Of a DNA stretch of 64,000 nucleotides, positions 44,690 to 52,039 are shown piece after piece. The stretch comes from Salinibacter altiplanensis. Lineage in GTDB: Bacteria; Bacteroidota; Rhodothermia; Rhodothermales; Salinibacteraceae. Position 1 is the first letter of the stretch. Every line of letters begins with the position of its first letter. Both the position numbers and the translations under genes were made by a program. The DNA lies in NCBI RefSeq assembly GCF_002894645.1, contig NZ_NCQY01000020.1:382804-446803 (forward strand), written 5' to 3'. A model generated the notes under the pieces. The model did not search any database and was not told where the DNA came from. It saw only the letters and a program-made list of their open reading frames with translations.

Positions 44690-46951
44690 TCAGTGTGACG
44701 ATGAGAACGGATTTCCCCAATCCACGTCGTCGGCCGTCCACGTGTCCCCCGACGGTCCGTCTTCTTGCCCCGTCTGGTTGGGGGGCGAGGGGGCAGGAGC
44801 GGCGCCTTCCTCCGTGCCGTCTCCGATGGTGGCGCTGATGTCGGTACGCACAGCGCTCCGGATCTCAGGAATGTGCTCCTTCGCGGCCTTCAGCGCGGTG
44901 AGCGGCCACGCGTTGCGGCCCTCTGTCTCGTCGTCTCGACCCACCGCGGCATTCACGCGCCGGTGCAGCATCCGGATCACAACCTCGACGTTGCTCTCCT
45001 CGTCGCCCTGGCCCACGGTCCCCACGAGGGAATCCCCCGCTGGAAGGTCGAGTTGATGCAGCACGGTGCCCGCGGCGCGGCGGACGGCGTGATTTAGGAT
45101 TTTGCGGTGGGCGTGTCGCTCGCGGGCCGGGCGGTTGGATGGGGGCGGCAAGTCCTCGTCGCCCAAAGGCTGATTGCGCTCCGCAATCTCCTGTTTGATG
45201 TCGTCGGCGTCGGGCACGTCGAGTCCCTTTTCGCGCAACCCTTCGAGGGCCTCTTCCATGTCGTTCAGGTGCTCCTCCGCCTCTTCGGCCTCGGCCCCTT
45301 CCACCGGCAGGTACGCGTCCACGTCGAAGCCCTCGATCTCCTCGCTCGTCACCTGCGCCGGGTCATTGTCGCTGTGATCCCGCGACCGGGGCTCTTCGGG
45401 TCCGTCGGCTCCGTCCTCTTCGTGCGCTTGGGCCCGGGCGTCGAGGTCGGCCAGCACCTGCGCCTCCTCTGTCTCGTGCTTGAAGTACTGCCAGTGGCCC
45501 TCCTGATTGAGCCCCGCGTGGGCCACGACGTGGGCGAGATTGTCGGTGTCGGTGCCGTCGGGCAGGGCGCGAAGGGCCCGGCCTACGAACTGAGTGTAGG
45601 GGGCCACGGAGCGGAACGGGCGGAAGAGGGCCGCGATGGAGATGTGTTTGTTGTCGTAGCCCTCGCCCAGAATGCCGACGTGCACCATGGCGTCGAGGTC
45701 GCCGTGCTCGTAGGCACGGAGACGCCGCTCACGGTCCTCGGTGGTCATGCCGCGGCTCGCCACGAACGAGGCCTCCACGTCACGACTCCGATAGAGGGCT
45801 GCGACCCGTTCGGCGTGCCGGATGGAGCAGGCGGCGGCGAGGATCTGGTGCTGCTGTGTGCCGCGCCGATTCTTGGCCCGGAGCAGCTGCACGCTGCGAT
45901 CGACGATTGTCTCATTACAGACGTCCGACAGTGCCACGCCCCGTGAAAACCACGTCTCCGCCCGCAGGTTCATGATCTCCTCGTGGGTGAACGATTGTTC
46001 GTCGCCCTCCACGGTAAACGTCATCTCCGACGCCACCGCGTCGACCCGCACGATGTTCTTTACGTACCCGGCGTTGATGGCATCGGCCAGCGGGTAGCGA
46101 TAGACCGGCTCGGCACGGATGGGGCGCTCGTCGCTTCGGAATGGGGTGGCCGTGCAGTAGATCTTTTTTGCGTCGGGGAACGCCCGGTTGACGTTCTGCC
46201 ACGAGTCGGCGGGGGCGTGGTGTGCCTCATCCACCATGACGAGGTCGAAGAAGTCCGGTGGGAAGAGAGGCAGCCAGCCCTGCAGCTGCTGCACGTTGGC
46301 CACGATCACGTCCGCCCGCCGACAGTCCTCCTCGTTCACGCGGCCCCGTTCCAGGGCCACCACGCGGGGCAGGCGCACGTCCGGGGGCAGCACGTCACAG
46401 AACTGGTAGAAGTTGCCGGTGCCGCTGAAGGTCCCCTCCGCCAGGCCGTCCTTGATTGTGAGGTTGGGCGCCACTACCAGGACCCGCCCCTCCGCGACGC
46501 CGAACGGGGCACAGGCGATGAGACCGGACTTGCCACAGCCCGTAGGCAGGACGACGATGGCCGGGAGCTGCGCCGTGCGCTCCGCGTCGAAATAGTCGCG
46601 CAGTGCGAGATACCCCTCCTCCTGCGGCGTCCGTAGCTGATCATTGCCCGCGATGCTGGCGTCGGCGTCCTGGAAGTACCGTCGGGTGTTGGTGCGCTGC
46701 TGGTCGTGCTGGGCCCGCAGGGCCCTCGTGCGCTCGGTGGATCGGTCGCCTTTTTCCTGATTGCACGTGTGGCAGAGCGGGTCAAGGTTGAAGACGGCGT
46801 GCGCCCCCCCGTCCGAAAAGGCCGTGCGGTGATCGAGGTGCTTCCGTAGGATCTCACCGTCAATGGTGCGTCCGCACTCTCGACACGTCTGCCCATCGAA
46901 GTATTCGACCCGTCGCCGGACGGCCTCGGGGATGTGGCGGGAGCGATCCAT
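44690..46951 (-). CDS. HNH nuclease fused to a DEAD/DEAH (SF2) helicase
   Basis: A 753-residue protein. Residues 1-75 form an HNH domain with two zinc Cys pairs (Cys23/Cys26 and Cys60/Cys63) around LDHRTAFSDGG and the CHTCNQEKGDR end. Residues about 105-470 are an SF2 helicase of type III/type I restriction style: Walker A VLPTGCGKS (135-142), DEAH at 241-244 in VMVDEAHHAPADSW, TAT at 267-269, and QFVGRALRALP (motif VI). The remaining 280 residues are acidic, partly coiled (EEAEEHLNDMEEALEGLREK), and unrecognised. ATG 46951 places the HNH at the very start. It could be a stand-alone restriction or repair nuclease; no methyltransferase is adjacent, so classical restriction is unlikely. Confidence 0.85.
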   Translation of the reverse strand: MDRSRHIPEAVRRRVEYFDGQTCRECGRTIDGEILRKHLDHRTAFSDGGAHAVFNLDPLCHTCNQEKGDRSTERTRALRAQHDQQRTNTRRYFQDADASIAGNDQLRTPQEEGYLALRDYFDAERTAQLPAIVVLPTGCGKSGLIACAPFGVAEGRVLVVAPNLTIKDGLAEGTFSGTGNFYQFCDVLPPDVRLPRVVALERGRVNEEDCRRADVIVANVQQLQGWLPLFPPDFFDLVMVDEAHHAPADSWQNVNRAFPDAKKIYCTATPFRSDERPIRAEPVYRYPLADAINAGYVKNIVRVDAVASEMTFTVEGDEQSFTHEEIMNLRAETWFSRGVALSDVCNETIVDRSVQLLRAKNRRGTQQHQILAAACSIRHAERVAALYRSRDVEASFVASRGMTTEDRERRLRAYEHGDLDAMVHVGILGEGYDNKHISIAALFRPFRSVAPYTQFVGRALRALPDGTDTDNLAHVVAHAGLNQEGHWQYFKHETEEAQVLADLDARAQAHEEDGADGPEEPRSRDHSDNDPAQVTSEEIEGFDVDAYLPVEGAEAEEAEEHLNDMEEALEGLREKGLDVPDADDIKQEIAERNQPLGDEDLPPPSNRPARERHAHRKILNHAVRRAAGTVLHQLDLPAGDSLVGTVGQGDEESNVEVVIRMLHRRVNAAVGRDDETEGRNAWPLTALKAAKEHIPEIRSAVRTDISATIGDGTEEGAAPAPSPPNQTGQEDGPSGDTWTADDVDWGNPFSSSH

Positions 46952-47062
46952 GAAACGGACAGTCGGCTCAACAAATCCGTCGACGATGCGGAGGGAGCAC
47001 AACAAGACCGACCGGACGATGGATTCGGCGGCAGGGGGAGCCGCATGACTCCCGCCAAGCGA

Positions 47063-47359
47063 CTACATCCCGATGGGCTCGGCTTCTCCTCCGTCGTTGT
47101 TCTCATCGCGACCGCCGTCGGACGCGGGGGTGCGGTCCCCAACGGACAGGGGCTCGGTGTGGAGGGTCGATTCGTCCGTAATCTCGTCGGAGCGAACGTA
47201 CACACGTCCGTCAGACTGATTGACCGAGTAGGACCCAAAGTGCTCGTCGGCCCAGTCAAGTATTTGGTAGATCTCGTGGCTGAGCTGGTCGGCGTCGAGT
47301 ACAAATCCGACCACCTGGTCCTGAGGGTCCTGCAGGCAGTAGTGCATGAAGCGGAGCAA
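47063..47359 (-). CDS. Small acidic protein of unknown function upstream of the HNH-helicase
   Basis: A 98-residue frame with protein-like composition (HYCLQDPQDQVVGFVLDADQ, LSHEIYQILDWADEHFGSYS, DGRVYVRSDEITDES) and an Asp/Glu/Gly-rich tail. No signal peptide, membrane segment or known motif. It ends 111 bases before the HNH-helicase start on the same strand, so the two may be cotranscribed. The start may be the Met at 47359 or one at 47347. It may be a partner or regulator of the nuclease; nothing in the sequence proves that. Confidence 0.5.
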   Translation of the reverse strand: MLRFMHYCLQDPQDQVVGFVLDADQLSHEIYQILDWADEHFGSYSVNQSDGRVYVRSDEITDESTLHTEPLSVGDRTPASDGGRDENNDGGEAEPIGM

Positions 47360-47673
47360 CTTGTTTGGAAATCAGTGGTGAACAACACGACGTTTAGATA
47401 GCAACATGCGCACCAAGTGCACGGGAGGTCGGATCGGGCCTGTCACTTCGGCAATGCTCGGACAAAAACGGGACGAGGGCCGATCCCATCCCGGAGAATC
47501 TGCGGGGAGGCCCCGACAATCCGTCGCACTTGGCATCCGCCGCGGGGAATCGTGAGGGAACAGGGAATCAAGGGCCCGGGAGCTGCGAAGGCAATGTGTC
47601 CAGAGTGCATGATCTGTTACTCGACCCCGTCCCTCACGTTTTTATGGAGGAGAAACAGCTGGGCATCGGCTTA
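47360..47673 (+). other. Intergenic region between the small gene and the MITE
   Basis: 314 bases without a convincing gene. It includes the upstream region of the 98-residue gene (minus strand) and ends at the TTA target duplication of the MITE. No clear promoter or terminator recognised. Confidence 0.4.
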
Positions 47674-47786
47674 GAACCTGTTTCAATTCATGTCTCGGGG
47701 CGCCCCACGACAGCCCTCGACCATGCGCTGATTTTCGGCTCATCGATGCTCGCGTCCCCCATCCGATCCAAAATCAAAACGGGTTC
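47674..47786 (+). mobile_element. MITE copy A (internally deleted), flanked by TTA
   Basis: A 113-base element with terminal inverted repeats GAACCTGTTT and AAACGGGTTC (one mismatch). It is flanked by the direct repeat TTA (47671-47673 and 47787-47789). It matches both ends of copies B (49922) and C (62387) but lacks about 110 internal bases. No coding capacity, so it must be moved in trans. The right-hand TTA is the complement of the ilvA stop codon TAA. Confidence 0.83.
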
Positions 47787-49001
47787 TTAGTGGACCCGCG
47801 TTACCTCGTACCCGTCATTTTCGATGGCCGCAATGGTGTTCTCGGCCTGGCCTCGGCCACTGGTGATGACTTCGAATACCAGGTACGCCTGGCCCACGTC
47901 GAGACCATGCACTGCCCGCTCGTGGCGCACGTGCCGGATGTTTGCGCCCTGACCGGCAATACGTTGGGAAATGTCGGCCATCTTCCCGGGCTGATCGTCG
48001 ATGCGGACCCGAAGACGGAGGAGTTGGATGCGGTCGGCCATGGCGTGGTCGAGCACCTCCTGCAGCCGCGCGGGGTCAATGTTGCCGCCGCACAGGAGGG
48101 GGACGACCGTCTCCCCCGTCACGTCCAGCTTGTCGGACAGCAGTGCGGCGACCGGAGCGGCCCCCGCCCCCTCCACCAGCTGCTTGGCCCGTTCAAGCAG
48201 CAGCAGAATGGCCCCGGCAATCTCGCCGTCGCTGACGGTGAGGACTTCGTCGACGTGATCGTCGATGAGCCCCAGGGTAAGCTCGGACACCCCGCCGGTG
48301 GCGATGCCGTCAGCGATGGTGTCCGGATGGTCGATGGGCACCGGAACGCCCTTGTCGAGACTCTGAGGAACCGTCGCGGCGCCCTCGGCCTGCACCCCCA
48401 CCACCCGCACGTCCGGGGCGATGTGCGCGAGGGCTACGCTGAGGCCGCCGATGAGGCCTCCGCCCCCAATCGGGGCAATGACGGTGTCGACATCGGGCAC
48501 CTGCTCGTGGAGCTCGAACCCAAGGGTGCCCTGCCCCGCCACGATGGCCGGGTCGTCGTATGCGTGGACGAAGAGGGTGTCGGTGCCCCGGGCCAGCTTC
48601 TGAGCGTGCGTCATCGCTTCCTGAAACGTGTCGCCCGTCAGTTCCACGTCGGCCCCGTAGCTGCGCGTTGCATCGACCTTTGCCTGGGGGGCATTGCGGG
48701 GCATCACGATCGTCGAGGGCAGGCCGACCGTCGTCGCCGCCAGGGCTACGCCCTGGGCGTGATTGCCGGCACTGGCGGCCACCACCTGCGCGATGGCCCC
48801 GGACGCCGCCTGAACGAGCTTGTTGTACGCCCCGCGTGTCTTGAACGACCCCGTGCGCTGCAGGTGCTCCATCTTGAGAATGGCGGTGGCCCCGGACAGC
48901 TCCGAGAGCGAGCGGCAGGAGTCAATCGGGGTTCTGCGTACGACGGACGGGTCGTCCAGGCGCTTGCGGGCAGCACGAACGTCGTCGATGGTGAGGGACA
49001 T
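47787..49001 (-). CDS. ilvA: Threonine ammonia-lyase (threonine dehydratase)
   Basis: PLP fold-type II enzyme of 404 residues, deaminating threonine to 2-oxobutanoate, the first step to isoleucine. The Schiff-base lysine is Lys54 in TGSFKTRGAYNK; the phosphate-binding loop is PIGGGGLIGG (about 180-189), and SAGNHAQGVA is present. The C-terminal 75 residues form an ACT-like regulatory domain (RIQLLRLRVRIDDQPGKMAD, HVRHERAVHG), typical of the shorter IlvA/TdcB type. The ATG at 49001 (MSLTIDDVRAARKRL) is the family start. The TAA stop coincides with the target duplication of MITE copy A, and the C-terminus looks complete. Confidence 0.94.
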   Translation of the reverse strand: MSLTIDDVRAARKRLDDPSVVRRTPIDSCRSLSELSGATAILKMEHLQRTGSFKTRGAYNKLVQAASGAIAQVVAASAGNHAQGVALAATTVGLPSTIVMPRNAPQAKVDATRSYGADVELTGDTFQEAMTHAQKLARGTDTLFVHAYDDPAIVAGQGTLGFELHEQVPDVDTVIAPIGGGGLIGGLSVALAHIAPDVRVVGVQAEGAATVPQSLDKGVPVPIDHPDTIADGIATGGVSELTLGLIDDHVDEVLTVSDGEIAGAILLLLERAKQLVEGAGAAPVAALLSDKLDVTGETVVPLLCGGNIDPARLQEVLDHAMADRIQLLRLRVRIDDQPGKMADISQRIAGQGANIRHVRHERAVHGLDVGQAYLVFEVITSGRGQAENTIAAIENDGYEVTRVH

Positions 49002-49216
49002 GGGCGAAATTGAGTGGATCGGAAGAAGAGAAGCCCGGAAGGGGAACGGTTGCCGGCCCGGAATGGGTCGGTCCCGGGGAATGACCCAGGGCGAACGTGG
49101 CACTTCGATTGAGAAATGGAAGGCACGGGCAAGATAGGTGTCGGGGCCCAGTCGTCCAAACGTCCTTGGCACGCGGAGGCAGCACGTGACGTCCCACAGG
49201 GGCCGCCGAACATCTA

Positions 49217-49236
49217 GTTGAAATGGTCGTTCCAAA
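49217..49236. promoter_or_regulatory. Candidate TetR operator upstream of tetR
   Basis: GTTGAAA-N6-TTCCAAA: an imperfect 7-6-7 dyad whose TTCCAAA half matches the perfect dyad at 50179-50198. It lies 56 bases before the tetR start, in the ilvA-tetR divergent spacer, where autoregulation would act. Confidence 0.6.
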
Positions 49237-49291
49237 AGAGCGACCTCCCATTCTCCAACGTTCCTCCGCCGTCCACGGTGGGCCCTTCCCC

Positions 49292-49921
49292 ATGCCCCGA
49301 TCCCCGACGTTTGACCGCGATGCCAAAATTGAGCAGGCGATGCAGCTCTTCTGGGAAAAGGGCTACGAGGCGACCAGTGTGCAGGACCTAGTGGACCACC
49401 TGGAGCTCAACCGGAGCAGCCTGTACAATGCCTTCGGGGGCAAGCACGAGTTGTACCTGGAGGCGCTCGACCGGTACCGGCAGGAAGACATCGAGTGGCT
49501 GCGGGGGCAGCTTCGAGGGGCCCCGACCGCGGTGGACGGCATTCGGCAGGCCTTCGTGGCGGTGGCCGAGCGGGCGACGGAGAGCTGCTGTGGATGCTTT
49601 ACGACCAACGCGGCGGTGGAGTGCGCCCCGCGGGACGGGTCAACCCAAGAACGAGCCCGAGAAAGCTTTAAAGAAATGCGCTCTCTGTTTCGGGCGGCCG
49701 TGGAGCGGGCCCAGGAGGCAGGTGCCATCGACGCTTCCCGCGACGCGAAGGCCCTCGGCTGTCACCTCACAAACGCTTACAACGGCATCCACCTGACCGC
49801 CAAGACCGATCCTCCCAATGAAGTCGTGCAGGACATTGTCGAGGCGACCCTCCAGGGAATTACCTGTGCCACCAGCGACTCACCGACCGCGCACCGACCC
49901 GGCTCGCCCGACCCAGACTGA
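49292..49921 (+). CDS. TetR-family transcriptional regulator
   Basis: A 209-residue DNA-binding regulator. The N-terminal helix-turn-helix is clear: AMQLFWEKGYEATSVQDLVD then LELNRSSLYNAFGGKHELYL (about 15-55). The C-terminal ligand domain contains ESCCGCFTTNAAVECAP, with four cysteines. In the NemR-like and related TetR proteins a cysteine in a GC-type loop senses electrophiles, so a redox or electrophile signal is plausible here. ATG 49292 starts at MPRSPTFDRDAKIEQ. Matching operator-like dyads lie upstream of this gene and upstream of the nitroreductase. The TGA stop is also the 3-base target duplication of MITE copy B. Confidence 0.87.
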   Translation: MPRSPTFDRDAKIEQAMQLFWEKGYEATSVQDLVDHLELNRSSLYNAFGGKHELYLEALDRYRQEDIEWLRGQLRGAPTAVDGIRQAFVAVAERATESCCGCFTTNAAVECAPRDGSTQERARESFKEMRSLFRAAVERAQEAGAIDASRDAKALGCHLTNAYNGIHLTAKTDPPNEVVQDIVEATLQGITCATSDSPTAHRPGSPDPD

Positions 49922-50147
49922 GAACCTGTTTCACTTTCTGTCTCGGGGCTCCGAGCGGCAGTGAGGGCCTGCACATCGCCTCCGGTCTCAGGCGGTAGCA
50001 CTCTGAACGCACTTCACTGCACGGCAGCACTAGCTTCGCGTCGCGTCGCTGGCGCTCAGGGCGCACCACGACAGCCCTCGGCCATGCGCCGATTTTCGGC
50101 TCATCGATGCTCGCTCTCCCCATCCGATCCAAAACCAAAACAGGTTC
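49922..50147 (+). mobile_element. MITE copy B (full length), flanked by TGA
   Basis: A 226-base element with perfect 10-base terminal inverted repeats GAACCTGTTT/AAACAGGTTC and a 3-base target duplication TGA (49919-49921 and 50148-50150). Same orientation as copy A, and closely similar over its whole length to copy C in reverse. No protein-coding capacity. The left TGA is the tetR stop codon. The element separates tetR from the nitroreductase operon. Confidence 0.88.
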
Positions 50148-50178
50148 TGAGTCTCGTCACAAAAACGTGATGACTTAA

Positions 50179-50198
50179 TTTGGAACACTCATTCCAAA
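50179..50198. promoter_or_regulatory. Candidate TetR operator upstream of the nitroreductase operon
   Basis: A perfect 20-base dyad TTTGGAA-CACTCA-TTCCAAA, 91 bases before the nitroreductase ATG. It sits in an AT-rich patch with TTTAGAT just downstream (50204-50210), so a bound repressor could overlap the promoter. Its half-sites match the dyad before tetR. Confidence 0.7.
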
Positions 50199-50289
50199 AA
50201 GAATTTAGATGCATGGTATTGAAACGAGCGATACAGAATAGCGCAAATCTCCTCGACACCTCCTGCACCGTGTTTGCCTGCCCAATCTA

Positions 50290-50934
50290 ATGGCCTCGTC
50301 TCCAGCCGCACAGCACCCGAAAACCGCCGATCCCGACCACGACGTCCTAGCCCTCCTCCGTGAGCGGTGGAGTCCGCGTGCCTTCGCCGACCGGCGTGTG
50401 GAGCCGGCGAAGATTCGGCGCATGCTGGAGGCGGCTCGGTGGACGATGTCATCCTACAACGAGCAGCCGTGGCGGTACGTCGTTGCGTCGCGGCACGACG
50501 ACCCGGAGGCGCACGAGCAGCTTCTCGCCTGCCTGATCGACGGAAATCAGGCCTGGGCCCAGGAGGCCCCGGTGCTGATGATGTCCTTCTACAAGAAGAC
50601 GTTTTCGGAAAACGATCGTCCGAACCGATGTGCCCCTCACGATGTCGGGGCCGCCTCCGCCGCGCTCACCTTCCAGGCGACGGCGATGGACCTCTACGTT
50701 CACCAGATGGCCGGTATTCGGAAAGACGTGGCCCGCGAGACCTACGATGTGCCGGACGATTTTGAGCCAATGGCGGGGCTCGCAGTGGGGGAGTTGGGCG
50801 ACCCGGAGATGCTGAGCGACGACAAGCGAACGGCCGAACAAGCGCCCCGCTCCCGCCAGTCGCTCGATGAATTTGTGTTCGGAGACGACTGGCAGGCCCC
50901 GTCATCCCTTGTCGTAGAGGAATCATCTTCCTAG
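50290..50934 (+). CDS. Nitroreductase-family flavoprotein
   Basis: FMN-dependent NAD(P)H oxidoreductase of 214 residues, reducing nitroaromatics, quinones or related electrophiles. Family motifs are RERWSPRAFADRRV (phosphate-binding Arg residues), ARWTMSSYNEQPWRYVVA (about 49-66), FQATAMDLYVHQMAG, and a Gly-rich late strand (FEPMAGLAVGELGD). The putative TetR operator is 91 bases upstream. The start ATG 50290 is the only good one. It is followed after 18 bases by the DoxX-like gene, so the two probably form an operon for electrophile or quinone stress. Confidence 0.9.
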   Translation: MASSPAAQHPKTADPDHDVLALLRERWSPRAFADRRVEPAKIRRMLEAARWTMSSYNEQPWRYVVASRHDDPEAHEQLLACLIDGNQAWAQEAPVLMMSFYKKTFSENDRPNRCAPHDVGAASAALTFQATAMDLYVHQMAGIRKDVARETYDVPDDFEPMAGLAVGELGDPEMLSDDKRTAEQAPRSRQSLDEFVFGDDWQAPSSLVVEESSS

Positions 50935-50952
50935 CCAAGAAGAGGTCAGCCC

Positions 50953-51333
50953 ATGCGCACGAAGTATCTCTACTGGGGGTCAACCAGCCTCGTGGCCCTC
51001 TTCATGATGGTCTCGGCGACGCTCTACTTTGTGGCCGACGGCCCGGCGGCGGCCTTCAAGCGACTTGGCTTCCCCGACTACTTTCGGATCGAGCTCGGAA
51101 TCGCCAAGCTTGCCGGGGCGGTGGTGCTGGTTGCCCCTCTACCTCGGGCTTTGAAAGAGTGGGCCTACGCCGGCTTTGCGATCAGTTTTGTGTCTGCTGT
51201 CATCGCCCACGCGGCCGTCGGAGACCCCCCGTCCGAGCTCCTTCCACCGGGGATCGCGTTTGCGCTTCTGATGACCTCGTACGTAACCTATCACCGATAT
51301 TACCGACCCGAGTCGCCCTCCGATGACGCCTGA
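50953..51333 (+). CDS. DoxX-like small membrane protein
   Basis: A 126-residue protein with four hydrophobic helices: LVALFMMVSATLYFVA, FRIELGIAKLAGAVVLVAPL, WAYAGFAISFVSAVIAHAAV and PPGIAFALLMTSYVTYH. The GFPDYFRIELGIAKLAGA stretch is characteristic of the DoxX_2 family. An AGAGGT ribosome-binding site lies a few bases before the ATG. DoxX proteins often accompany oxidoreductases and redox-stress genes, consistent with the nitroreductase 18 bases upstream. The exact role is unknown. Confidence 0.83.
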   Translation: MRTKYLYWGSTSLVALFMMVSATLYFVADGPAAAFKRLGFPDYFRIELGIAKLAGAVVLVAPLPRALKEWAYAGFAISFVSAVIAHAAVGDPPSELLPPGIAFALLMTSYVTYHRYYRPESPSDDA

Positions 51334-51393
51334 GTGAGGGCCCCGCGGCCCCCCTCGTCATACGTGCCGTCTCCACAACCGACCTTCAAAGTC

Positions 51394-51672
51394 ATGACCG
51401 TTCAGGCTCCTCTTCGCGACTTCTTTGAGCAAGAACTCGATGGCTCTCAGGCCCAAGGACGTCGCCTTGGGACGGGGGAGCAGGTCTCCACAGAGCACCT
51501 TGTCAGCCACCTGGTGGAGCAAACGGTGCACCGTGCCGCGCTGGACGCCGCTACGCATCGCCAAGAATCTGTGGAGTTTGCCGAACGGGCGGCTGGAGTG
51601 TCCTGGAAGCACGTGCTGATGGTGGCGGCCCTGACCGAGCTGCGGCCCATGAAGCTCTGGTCGGAAAACTAA
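51394..51672 (+). CDS. Small protein of unknown function, third gene after the nitroreductase
   Basis: A 92-residue soluble protein from ATG 51394 (MTVQAPLRDFFEQELDGSQA). The frame also opens at a GTG touching the DoxX stop (51334), adding 20 Pro-rich residues. Features include a helix-rich, acidic sequence (HLVSHLVEQTVHRAALDAA, ESVEFAERAAGVSWKHVLMV) and no membrane segment. Not recognised. Proximity suggests it is the last gene of the operon led by the nitroreductase. It is followed by the REP-like element. Confidence 0.55.
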   Translation: MTVQAPLRDFFEQELDGSQAQGRRLGTGEQVSTEHLVSHLVEQTVHRAALDAATHRQESVEFAERAAGVSWKHVLMVAALTELRPMKLWSEN

Positions 51673-51701
51673 GCAGATCAGAACGAATACGTGAACCGAA
51701 A

Positions 51702-51893
51702 GTCATTCTGAGCGACCGACGAACAAAGGGAAGAGGGAGTCGAAGGGGCCCTAGGGGCATCCTCTGGGAATTTCTTGAGACCAGGCGGAAACCGCCGACA
51801 GAGGACGGTGTTGCCAGTGTGCGAAGAGACTCACTCCAGGAGCACTCCGTCGCTGTGCTTCTAGCGCCTCGACTTCGCTCCGCTCGGAATGAC
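51702..51893. repeat. REP-like inverted-repeat element of about 190 bases
   Basis: GTCATTCTGAGCG (51702-51714) is repeated inverted as CGCTCGGAATGAC (51881-51893), one mismatch in 13. The right end extends into CTCGACTTCGCTC, a string of the GTCATTCCGAGCG-family repeats I recall from many bacterial genomes. Between the ends lie no gene and one copy of the 27-base repeat (51841-51867) shared with 15901 and 15936. No target duplication is evident. It may be a REP doublet or a second kind of MITE. Confidence 0.7.
51841..51867 (+). repeat. Third copy of the 27-base dispersed repeat
   Basis: Begins AGCACTCCGTCGCT and ends CTAGCGC; it differs from the copies at 15901 and 15936 at about four positions. 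It lies near the right end of the REP-like element, suggesting the 15.9-kb copies are fragments of the same kind of element. Confidence 0.65.
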
Positions 51894-52039
51894 GATTTTT
51901 AACGTTGTTTTGCTGGCCTACGTAGATCCTAAGGGCGGCAGAATGGTGACGATGTTGACACGCGTAGGCCCGTCCCTGTCTGCCTGTCGGAGTGCCGCCG
52001 CCTCACCTGTATTTTTCTCCTCGCTTTCGCTGCACGTCT

